64,000 nt of DNA from assembly GCF_004793975.1 (NCBI RefSeq), contig NZ_SRYB01000027.1, positions 3,520 through 67,519 on the forward strand. Reading direction: 5' to 3'. Positions 17,086 to 22,822 of the stretch are shown one piece after another. Numbering within the stretch: position 1 is the stretch's first letter; each line of letters starts with the position of its first letter. The notes beneath the pieces are model-generated. The model was not told the DNA's origin and did no database searches. It was given only the letters and a program-made list of their open reading frames with translations. The translations under genes were made by a program, and so were the position numbers. The DNA comes from Lepagella muris. Lineage in GTDB: Bacteria; Bacteroidota; Bacteroidia; Bacteroidales; Muribaculaceae.

Positions 17086-17314
17086 GTCTATTGATTCGTT
17101 ATGATATTTATATATTGCCCAAAGTTAACGTTTATTCGTGAGGTATGCAACATTTTACCACGCATAACTTCCCATAAAATACCATCTTACCCTGAGATGA
17201 TTCAACCATTGACGACACAGAAATCTATATCCCTCATAGACAACGGTGTGATTTAACCGCGGAGCATACGGAGCGCACAGAAATTTATATTTTCCCTTTG
17301 AGCTCCCAGTAGGT
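17086..17314. other. Intergenic gap with a dispersed-repeat copy
   Basis: No gene seen. 17255-17285 carries an inverse-orientation copy of the dispersed repeat (AACCGCGGAGCATACGGAG). Confidence 0.5.
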
Positions 17315-17440
17315 GGTAAGCATTAACTGAAGTAGATCTTGCAGTTGCCACATACAATAACATCGACAATAACTTATTATGGTTGTAGTCGATGTTATTG
17401 TATGTTGTATCTTCAGTCTGTACTTCAAGTTAATGCTTAC
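17315..17440. repeat. Long interrupted inverted repeat (about 53-bp arms)
   Basis: The left arm starts GTAAGCATTAACTGAAGTA at about 17316 and ends ACATACAATAACATCGAC (17351-17368). The right arm is its inverse complement: GTCGATGTTATTGTATGT (17388-17405), ending TTAATGCTTAC at 17440. The outer about 19 bp match with one indel and the inner 18 bp match exactly. Between them are 15 unmatched nt per side. The loop is about 19 nt. The right arm overlaps the last codons and stop of the 89-aa gene. It could be a terminator, an mRNA-stabilising hairpin or a MITE-like remnant. Confidence 0.8.
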
Positions 17441-17699
17441 TGTATTTCAGATCTTCAATCATGTTTTGGTATTTTTTTGGTAAATCTGGATACCAGTTCT
17501 CAGTAACTGCCTTAGGATAGTTTGCCTTAATGCAGGCTTGTAAGAGATACATAAGATGTTTAGCTTCCGCTATATTTTCTGCTTCAAAACGAATGCTTCC
17601 TATCATATTTTTTTCTTCGGCAGCAGCAGTTTTTACTTTAAGACCATCAAAAACACCGTTGGTTTGAAGAGTTAACCAGTGGTATAATTTTTTCTCCAT
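17430..17699 (-). CDS. 89-aa protein of the putative RiPP locus
   Basis: No family recognised. It is soluble, mixed alpha/beta, with one conserved-looking block ENIAEAKHLMYLLQACIKA and a Trp/Tyr-rich C-terminal part (VTENWYPDLPKKYQNM). It has one Cys and no signal peptide. It lies 68 bp downstream of the second precursor-like peptide on the same strand, so it is the last gene of the maturase/precursor unit. A role as accessory, immunity or recognition protein is inference only. Its stop codon lies in the long inverted repeat. Confidence 0.6.
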   Translation of the reverse strand: MEKKLYHWLTLQTNGVFDGLKVKTAAAEEKNMIGSIRFEAENIAEAKHLMYLLQACIKANYPKAVTENWYPDLPKKYQNMIEDLKYSKH

Positions 17700-17767
17700 A
17701 ATCTAAATTTTATGATAGACTCAATATTAAGATAATATACTGAGAATCTAAATCCTTGGTTATAGAT

Positions 17768-17881
17768 TTAGTACTCATCTTGTCCATAACCAATATGGAC
17801 TACGCAGCAATGATTCCAACATCCTTGACTAAATGCTGCATCTAGATCTCTCAAAACAGGAATTTCAAATTTAATTTTCAT
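17768..17881 (-). CDS. RiPP precursor-like peptide, copy 2 (37 aa)
   Basis: ATG at 17879-17881, TAA at 17768-17770. The leader-like half is MKIKFEIPVLRDLDAAFSQ. The core-like half is GCWNHCCVVHIGYGQDEY, with three Cys, two His and three aromatic residues. It matches copy 1 at 25 of 37 positions with no gaps; the core pattern GCWxHCCxVHxGxGQDE is shared. It is the second of two tandem copies downstream of a radical SAM/SPASM gene. Short size, conserved leader, Cys-rich core and neighbour fit a RiPP precursor; the modification is unknown. Confidence 0.75.
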   Translation of the reverse strand: MKIKFEIPVLRDLDAAFSQGCWNHCCVVHIGYGQDEY

Positions 17882-17924
17882 ATTTTATGGATTTTATTAG
17901 AAATAGGAGCCTAATTTAACTAAA

Positions 17925-17951
17925 ATTCAGACGACTCCATTTAATCTGAAT
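17925..17951 (-). promoter_or_regulatory. Conserved hairpin before precursor copy 2
   Basis: ATTCAGA and TCTGAAT (7-bp stem, 13-nt loop), followed on the minus strand by TTTTAG. The same 27 nt recur exactly at 18147-18173. It may be an attenuator, terminator or stability element for the peptide mRNAs. Confidence 0.6.
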
Positions 17952-17989
17952 ATGTAATAATCGGGGATCTAAATCCATGGGTTATTGAT

Positions 17990-18103
17990 TTAGAACTCAT
18001 CTTGCCCCCAACCAACATGTACGGCACAGCAGTGAGCCCAACATCCTGCGCTAAATACAGAGTCAAGGTCTTCCAATATTGGAATTTCAAAGTCAATTTT
18101 CAT
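17990..18103 (-). CDS. RiPP precursor-like peptide, copy 1 (37 aa)
   Basis: ATG at 18101-18103, TAA at 17990-17992. The leader-like half is MKIDFEIPILEDLDSVFSA and the core-like half is GCWAHCCAVHVGWGQDEF. It is nearest the maturase in the ancestral order. Differences from copy 2 in the core are conservative (N/A, V/A, I/V, Y/W, Y/F), which suggests selection on the core. Copies 1 and 2 and their leaders form a 222-bp tandem duplication. Confidence 0.75.
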   Translation of the reverse strand: MKIDFEIPILEDLDSVFSAGCWAHCCAVHVGWGQDEF

Positions 18104-18146
18104 ATAATCCTATTTTTAGTAATAATTGGAGCCTGATTTAACTAAA

Positions 18147-18173
18147 ATTCAGACGACTCCATTTAATCTGAAT
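18147..18173 (-). promoter_or_regulatory. Conserved hairpin before precursor copy 1
   Basis: Exact copy of the 27-nt hairpin at 17925-17951, located the same distance from its ATG within a few bases. It lies between the reconstructed end of the maturase gene and copy 1. Confidence 0.6.
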
Positions 18174-18207
18174 ATGCTATAATGGACAATAGAAATATGG
18201 ATTACTA

Positions 18208-19334
18208 AGTAAGCTTTCAGATTAAATTTAAATTAATTCAAGCCGCATGAGAATATCTAACCTTGTACTCACTTCCAATACCTCCCAAAATATTTTGGAC
18301 GGCATTAAACAGTGTATCTTTGGAGATATAGTGTTCGGGCTTAATCCATTTCCCTTTGAGAATACGCCAAAGGGTTTCGGCCAAATTCAGATGTGGGGAA
18401 TATGGCGGGAGATAGAAAATGTAGAGTCCTCTCTTCTTCCAGTCTTCCACGCGTTCTTTGACTTTTTTGCTCTTATGAATGGATGCGTTGTCAAGTACAA
18501 GCACAGTAAGTTTCTTGAGAGTCAGAGTGTATTCATCCATATATTCTATGAATCTGTCGCTGTTGATGCTCTCGGTGCTGGTAAATCCATGATACTTGTT
18601 GTTACGGCTTATCATACCGAAGATGTTGAGCCTTCCGCATTTCTCGACCCTTATGGATACTTTCTCATCTGGAAATTGCCATCCATAAGGTACATAACCA
18701 CTCGTGCAGACATGAGACTCATCTCCGAAGACGAGGTCTATATGTCCACTAATTTCAAGTCTGTCAAGTTCTTGCAGTCTCTCTACTGCCGATTCGAGGA
18801 TCTGCGGCGAGGGTTCTCCCTTGGGCGTAAGTCTTATACGCTTATATCCTGCGCCAAGAGTTCTAAAAAACGTCTCAGCGTGGATCGGGATACCGAAATG
18901 CCGGTTTCCTTTTCGAAAGCCGCCTTGGCAGATTTCAGGCTTTCCCGGTTTTCCGAAACTGCCTTGCGAACTGCCTTCTCGTGTTCCTCTTTGTTGAGAA
19001 TCGGTTTGTGTCTCTGGACGCTTTTTACTTCCAGGGCCTTGATGCCCCCATCCTTGTATGCCTGTTGCCACAGGTATACGGAGACATGGGAACAACCGAG
19101 GATTTCTGCTATTTCCTTGTTTGTCTTGCCAGCCGATTTCAACAAAATTCCATGGCAACGACGCCTGAATCTGGGTAACTTCCCAAACTTCTGACCCTGT
19201 TCCAATGCAATCTTCTCTGTGTCTGAAAGTTTTATTATATCTGCGTGTCTCATAGTCTGTATATGTGTGTTTAGATTTCACATATATAGACTCAAAAACA
19301 AACCTATAGTTTAAATTCAAACTAAACATTTACT
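18208..19334 (-). mobile_element. IS630-type insertion sequence (about 1127 bp)
   Basis: Imperfect terminal inverted repeats: 21 of the first 28 positions match between the left end (from 18208) and the inverted right end (from 19334). Both ends begin AGTAA. TA dinucleotides flank both sides (18206-18207 and 19335-19336), the expected target duplication of IS630/Tc1-like elements. The transposase fills the element and its DDE residues are present. It is inserted at the end of the radical SAM gene. Boundaries were set by eye. Confidence 0.75.
18238..19253 (-). CDS. IS630-type transposase, two overlapping frames
   Basis: ORF A (19253 down to 18834, 139 aa) has HTH domains (NKEIAEILGCSHVSVYLWQQ). 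ORF B (to 18238) has the DDE catalytic part: VFGDESH, VLVLDNASIHKS and LPPYSPHLNLAETLWR. On the minus strand the overlap contains T TTT TTA (18864-18870), a classical -1 slippery heptamer. A -1 shift there reads ...RRF into TFFRTLGAGYKR and joins the two frames. The upstream part of the single long frame (19329-18870) is out of frame and not real protein. Confidence 0.8.
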
Positions 19335-20649
19335 TATCAATCATTAATTTATAAAATTTATTTTTATAGTTCTGATTGCAACTCCTTGGTTCTATTGTAT
19401 CATAATTAATGTCTGCGAATGAAGTTCGATTGACTAAAGAGGGCCATTCATCTATGCGACATCCTCCTCCGCAAATATATTTAAGGTTACATTCCTTACA
19501 TGGCTTCAAATTGTCAATACATGTAGCTTTTTCTGCTTCTTTTGATAATTGCACGATTTCATCAAAGGGAGTTGTCTTTATATTGCCACATGCTTGTAAT
19601 CCGGTAATTCTTGCGCAAAAATATACATCCCCATTAGATGTTACAGAGAAAACACCAAACATACAATTGTCCATAATTACATCATTGCTATATGCTCGGA
19701 TAAATGATAACAATTCATAATGGTCTCCATGCAGTTTTTTATTTAAGAGCATCATCAAATTGTAATATTCATCATTCAGTGATTTAGAGGGGCAAACATC
19801 TCTTCCCTCAAGAAGTCCTTCAGAGAATTTTACTAAGAAATTTGTTTTGCCAGTATACTTTGATTTTAAACTTATCGCAAAATTGGCATATTGATTAATG
19901 TTATTTTTCAATAAGTTAAATGATGGCGTAACTGCTACAGATGTATTTACACCATGTAATACAAATTGATCAATAGCATGTAGCGATTTTTCAAAGTTGC
20001 CACGTCCTCTTATTGCAGAATTCGTTTCTTCAGAGAATCCATCAACGCTAATTTGTATGGAATCAATGTATTTTGAATAATCTTCAATCCATTTATCCGT
20101 CATTAAAGTGCCATTAGAAAGTATGCGTACTTTTAAATTATGGTCATACGCAAATTTGATTATATCGTTTATATCTTTATGCATACAAGGTTCTCCTCCG
20201 GAGAGAGTTATCTGGTTACCGCCAATTGATGCATAATCTTCTATAAGTTTAAAAATTTCCTGAGTGGATAATTCATTATCCATTGCCTTTCCCGCGAACA
20301 TATAGCAATGAGGACAAGTCAAATTACACTTATTGGTCAAGTATAGATGTAATGTACGGATTCCTTCGGTTGCACTTATTACGTGTTTTGTACAAAATCT
20401 TTTGGCTTCTAATTGAGTAACAACCTCTTGTACGGCATCTTCATCTCCGATGTAATGTGATAATGTTTCCTCTATTGATTTCTCTTGCTGGAATGCTTTA
20501 AGGATATCAATATGTAATTCAGAAGGAAAGACCATCCAATTAGCCGTGTTGGGAGAAATGACCAATAACTTATTTTCAAACCTAACAATGGAAAGGTCAT
20601 CAGGAATAACATATTTCTTTTGAGGATCAATAAAATATTCCATAACCAT
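19330..20649 (-). CDS. Radical SAM/SPASM peptide maturase with RRE-like N-terminus
   Basis: 439 aa from the ATG at 20649. Residues about 10-85 (KYVIPDDLSIVRF, VISPNTANWMVFPSE) resemble a PqqD/RRE peptide-binding domain. The radical SAM core has CNLTCPHC (C108, C112, C115), binding a 4Fe-4S cluster and SAM, and SGGEP. A SPASM region has CMFGVFSVTSNGDVYFC, then CKEC, YICGGGC and a final Cys (C384-C424) for auxiliary clusters. The longer frame from 20682 opens with TTG inside the -7 box. The last Lys and stop come from the IS end; without the element the frame would read ...KLMIDSNPYFYCPL. Candidate substrates are the two 37-aa peptides downstream. Bond type is unknown. Confidence 0.85.
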   Translation of the reverse strand: MVMEYFIDPQKKYVIPDDLSIVRFENKLLVISPNTANWMVFPSELHIDILKAFQQEKSIEETLSHYIGDEDAVQEVVTQLEAKRFCTKHVISATEGIRTLHLYLTNKCNLTCPHCYMFAGKAMDNELSTQEIFKLIEDYASIGGNQITLSGGEPCMHKDINDIIKFAYDHNLKVRILSNGTLMTDKWIEDYSKYIDSIQISVDGFSEETNSAIRGRGNFEKSLHAIDQFVLHGVNTSVAVTPSFNLLKNNINQYANFAISLKSKYTGKTNFLVKFSEGLLEGRDVCPSKSLNDEYYNLMMLLNKKLHGDHYELLSFIRAYSNDVIMDNCMFGVFSVTSNGDVYFCARITGLQACGNIKTTPFDEIVQLSKEAEKATCIDNLKPCKECNLKYICGGGCRIDEWPSLVNRTSFADINYDTIEPRSCNQNYKNKFYKLMIDK

Positions 20650-20679
20650 TTTAATTTTAGAATTAGTACTTTGTTGTTT

Positions 20680-20687
20680 CAAATGTA
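20680..20687 (-). promoter_or_regulatory. -7 box of the maturase gene
   Basis: TACATTTG on the minus strand, about 30 nt before the ATG at 20649. No TTG was found at the standard spacing, so it is a moderate match. It gives the maturase its own promoter, apart from the small-peptide genes upstream. Confidence 0.5.
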
Positions 20688-20751
20688 TATATCCATTAAA
20701 TCTGATGTTGTGTAATGGTTTTATTCCCTGAGCGATATTAGATTCCTATCT

Positions 20752-20813
20752 ATTATTTTATTTCAAAAGAGTGGAGACAAGTATTTCTCATTACTCTTTT
20801 GAAATAAAATAAT
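20752..20813. repeat. Perfect 21-bp AT-rich inverted repeat
   Basis: Arms 20752-20772 and 20793-20813 are exact inverse complements (core TTTCAAAAGAGT / ACTCTTTTGAAA) with a 20-nt loop. It separates the 47-aa peptide gene from the maturase promoter, so it may terminate transcription of the small-peptide genes. The stem is unusually long and has no GC-rich base or clear T-run. Confidence 0.75.
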
Positions 20814-20833
20814 ATCGTAGAGATCCTAATAAA

Positions 20834-20977
20834 TTATTTGTTATCCTTCATTAGAAGACCTCCAATTACGGTCAATGTTGTGCCGAGAAATGCTTTGGCA
20901 AATATTTTAGTAGCCTCTTTTGCTGTATTAGTTCGACATTGATTCTCTACAAATTTTTCAATTTTATTTTTAGCCAT
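20834..20977 (-). CDS. 47-aa hydrophobic-tailed peptide, copy 2
   Basis: ATG 20975-20977, TAA 20834-20836. It begins MAKNKIEKFVENQCRTNTAK and ends with a hydrophobic glycine-containing stretch (FLGTTLTVIGGLL) before MKDNK. The same layout is seen in the peptide at 21198-21341: charged helix, central QC, then hydrophobic tail. The tail could insert in or lie on a membrane. No family recognised. A toxin/bacteriocin-like, leader or membrane-anchor role is possible. Confidence 0.6.
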   Translation of the reverse strand: MAKNKIEKFVENQCRTNTAKEATKIFAKAFLGTTLTVIGGLLMKDNK

Positions 20978-21028
20978 AATAATATGTATTTTTAAGATGT
21001 TTTGGAGTTAAACATGGAATACTCTCTT

Positions 21029-21178
21029 TTAGTCATCGTTTCCCCAATCTTCAGGGTAATCATTATCATCGTATCCAGATGCTTCAGAAGCATCAAATAC
21101 GTCTCCACATGAATTACACTTGTAATCATATAGACCGATACGTTCTATATCAGAACTTCTACATTCAGGACAATTCAT
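21029..21178 (-). CDS. 49-aa zinc-ribbon protein
   Basis: ATG 21176-21178, TAA 21029-21031. The first half is a compact zinc ribbon with CPEC and CNSC separated by 14 residues. The second half is highly acidic (SGYDDNDYPEDWGNDD). It lies between the two 47-aa peptide genes on the same strand with short gaps, so the three are probably co-transcribed. It may be a small regulator or metal chaperone; no function can be assigned. Confidence 0.6.
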   Translation of the reverse strand: MNCPECRSSDIERIGLYDYKCNSCGDVFDASEASGYDDNDYPEDWGNDD

Positions 21179-21197
21179 AATCTTAAATATTTTGTTA

Positions 21198-21341
21198 TTA
21201 TTTCAACATTTTACTTCCAAGTACAGTCATGATAGTTCCTAAGAGTATTTTTCCCGTGGTTTTAGCAATATCTTTTGCGAGATTATTACCGCATTGATCC
21301 TTAATAAATTTATCAAGTTTATCAAATTCATCTTTTGCCAT
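21198..21341 (-). CDS. 47-aa hydrophobic-tailed peptide, copy 1
   Basis: ATG 21339-21341, TAA 21198-21200. Begins MAKDEFDKLDKFIKDQCGNN and ends TTGKILLGTIMTVLGSKMLK. It has the same length as the peptide at 20834-20977 and aligns along its full length: KF(I/V), QC, K at the same positions, and GTxxTVxG. It is first in the small-peptide unit, about 85 nt after a TAAATTTG box. Function unknown. Confidence 0.6.
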   Translation of the reverse strand: MAKDEFDKLDKFIKDQCGNNLAKDIAKTTGKILLGTIMTVLGSKMLK

Positions 21342-21426
21342 ATCAAAAAATTATTTATTGATGTTGGTTAATAATTAAAATACGTTGAAAACAATATAGC
21401 GTAAGCTTGTTGTCTTAAACTATCCG

Positions 21427-21434
21427 CAAATTTA
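21427..21434 (-). promoter_or_regulatory. -7 box before the small-peptide genes
   Basis: TAAATTTG on the minus strand. No TTG at the expected distance. The leader to the ATG at 21341 would be about 80 nt. Confidence 0.4.
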
Positions 21435-21509
21435 TATAAAGATTTTTTATAAATATTTATATAATTTGGTTCAACCTGGTTCACGATTTGTTAAAAAATA
21501 TAAATTTAT

Positions 21510-21645
21510 AATGGCGGATTTATTTTTCTCTGTGCCCTCTGTGTGCTTGGTGGTTGAATACACTACGGAGAGGGCAGGGAATGTGGAGCTTTTTGAATTA
21601 TCTCTGTGGTCTTTGTGTGCTTGGCGGTTGAATGTACCGTGGGGA
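21510..21645 (+). repeat. Two copies of the dispersed CTCTGTG/GGTGGTT repeat
   Basis: TTTTTCTCTGTGCCCTCTG followed by TGTGCTTGGTGGTTGAAT, then a second copy about 80 bp on (ATCTCTGTGGTCTTTGTG, then CTTGGCGGTTGAATG). An open frame through this stretch is a by-product of the repeat and not a gene. Confidence 0.65.
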
Positions 21646-21768
21646 ACGAGAAATTTATTTCAAAAAAATAAAAGAAAGGGCTATGGAAAGTGGTTTGGAT
21701 TAAGTTTTATGCTATAAGGTATTGCAATATAGTGATTTGTATTGAAATGAGTCGATTAAATGTAAGTG

Positions 21769-21838
21769 AAAAAAGCACGCGTTCAAACCTCAGAAGGCTA
21801 AAAAATGCGGTTTGAGGTTTGAACTCGTGCTTTTTTTT
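21769..21838. terminator. Strong bidirectional-looking hairpin
   Basis: AAAAAGCACG with TTCAAACCTCA (left, 21769-21792) pairs with TGAGGTTTGAA and CGTGCTTTTT (right, 21812-21838). A T-run follows on both strands. It can end minus-strand transcription from the nucleotidyltransferase gene. No plus-strand gene ends here, so a short unannotated plus-strand RNA is possible. Confidence 0.75.
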
Positions 21839-21889
21839 ATTCCGAAATTCAATTATAATTTGTGAATCAGCTGCTTAAACATGGAGAAA

Positions 21890-21976
21890 TTATTGAAAGT
21901 TGTTGAGATATTCTTTAATCTGTTTTCTTAATATCGGGTGCAATAGACGTCCTTTGTCACGCGGTTTCTCTCTCAT
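21890..21976 (-). pseudogene. Remnant of a HEPN (DUF86-type) toxin partner
   Basis: An ATG at 21974-21976, overlapping the nucleotidyltransferase 3' end, opens a 28-codon frame: MREKPRDKGRLLH then PILRKQIKEYLNNFQ. The first part looks like the start of MntA-partner HEPN proteins (MREx-x-RDKGRLEH). The second looks like their C-terminal helix. The roughly 80 residues between, including the RNase motif RxxxxH, are absent. An in-frame internal deletion explains this; it is inference from family memory. Confidence 0.55.
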
Positions 21977-22250
21977 AGATAAGGATTTTATCGTTATTGA
22001 CAGTCGGGGCAACCCAAGGGAGTAAGGATGTGTCAGAGACGAGATCTACTGCCTTATGCAATAGCTCCTCAAGATCAGACACCATAGAGGCGTATTTAAA
22101 AAGACCTACGGTATCGTCAAAGCTCACAAGAATATCGATATCGCTTTCCGGTGTTGCCTCTTCGCGAGAAAACGATCCGAACACCCATGCTTTCTGTACA
22201 GGTTGATTGGAGAAATAATCCCGTAATTTTGATATTATTTTCTGATCCAT
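21957..22250 (-). CDS. MntA-type minimal nucleotidyltransferase
   Basis: 97 aa from the ATG at 22250. The nucleotidyltransferase signature is intact: GSFSREEATPESDIDILVSF, i.e. GSxxRxxAxxxSDxD. Such proteins are antitoxins of MNT-HEPN pairs, AMPylating or otherwise neutralising the HEPN RNase. Here the partner is only a remnant, so this is an orphan antitoxin. The longer frame from 22403 would cross the promoter and a dispersed repeat, so it is rejected. Confidence 0.85.
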   Translation of the reverse strand: MDQKIISKLRDYFSNQPVQKAWVFGSFSREEATPESDIDILVSFDDTVGLFKYASMVSDLEELLHKAVDLVSDTSLLPWVAPTVNNDKILIYERETA

Positions 22251-22271
22251 AGTTATTGACCTTTTATTGAG

Positions 22272-22301
22272 CAAAGATAACGCTTTGTATCTATAAAACA
22301 A
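22272..22301 (-). promoter_or_regulatory. Promoter of the nucleotidyltransferase gene
   Basis: TTG (22299-22301), 19-nt spacer, TATCTTTG (22272-22279) on the minus strand; about 20 nt to the ATG at 22250. Confidence 0.75.
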
Positions 22302-22311
22302 AATCATTGGA

Positions 22312-22365
22312 TTAATTTTTCTCTGCGGTCTCTGTGTGCTTTGCGGTTGAATGTACTGCGGGAAG
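22312..22365 (+). repeat. Copy of the dispersed CTCTGTG repeat
   Basis: ATTTTTCTCTGCGGTCTCTG, then TGTGCTTTGCGGTTGAATG, the same arrangement as at 21520 and 21600. Confidence 0.6.
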
Positions 22366-22382
22366 GGGGGAGGGGTAAAAGA

Positions 22383-22416
22383 GAAGCTGCGCTCCATCGT
22401 CATGGGGCGCAGCTTC
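22383..22416 (-). terminator. Terminator after rpmE2
   Basis: GAAGCTGCGC (22407-22416 on the minus strand) pairs with GCGCAGCTTC (22383-22392), followed on the minus strand by TCTCTTTTA. It is 23 bp beyond the L31 stop. Confidence 0.75.
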
Positions 22417-22438
22417 GTGGTGTTGTGTAGTGCCGAAA

Positions 22439-22693
22439 TTATTTCTTCATGCGGTTGCCGTAGCGGCTGCGGAACTTGTCTACGCGACCAGCGGTGTCGA
22501 CGAGTTTCTGTTTGCCGGTGAAGAAGGGGTGAGATGCGGAGGTGATCTCAAGTTTTACGAGAGGATACTCCTTGCCATCGATTTCGATGGTCTCACGAGT
22601 GGCTACTGTAGAACGAGTGATGAATGTCTCTTCGTTCGACATGTCTTTGAAAACAACCTCACGGTAGTTTTCGGGATGAATTTTAGTTTTCAT
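22439..22693 (-). CDS. rpmE2: 50S ribosomal protein L31 type B
   Basis: 84 aa. The sequence MKTKIHPENYREVVFKDMS with SASHPFFTGKQKLVDTAGRV is typical of bacterial L31. It lacks the CxxC zinc motif, so it is the zinc-independent B-type paralogue. A strong promoter lies upstream and a terminator downstream: a single-gene unit marking the core flank of the accessory island. Confidence 0.96.
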   Translation of the reverse strand: MKTKIHPENYREVVFKDMSNEETFITRSTVATRETIEIDGKEYPLVKLEITSASHPFFTGKQKLVDTAGRVDKFRSRYGNRMKK

Positions 22694-22763
22694 ACTAATT
22701 TTTCTGCAGTTTAAGTATTGTTTTAATTGGCTTGACAGGTCGCGATCCCGTCAAATTGGCGTG

Positions 22764-22794
22764 CAAAATTACAAAAAATCTTTCACACGTGCAA
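22764..22794 (-). promoter_or_regulatory. rpmE2 promoter
   Basis: TTG (22792-22794), 20-nt spacer, TAATTTTG (22764-22771) on the minus strand, about 70 nt before the L31 start. Confidence 0.7.
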
Positions 22795-22822
22795 ACATCG
22801 GGGTCGAAACTTCAGATTGAAG

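Noticed and set aside
17315..17440. Retron msr/msd RNA
   Set aside because: The arms fit loosely, but no reverse transcriptase gene is present in the window.
18247..19194. 315-aa plus-strand ORF
   Set aside because: Antisense shadow of the intact IS630-type transposase.
21466..21717. 83-aa plus-strand ORF
   Set aside because: It is a translation of the dispersed CTCTGTG repeat with no protein-like features.
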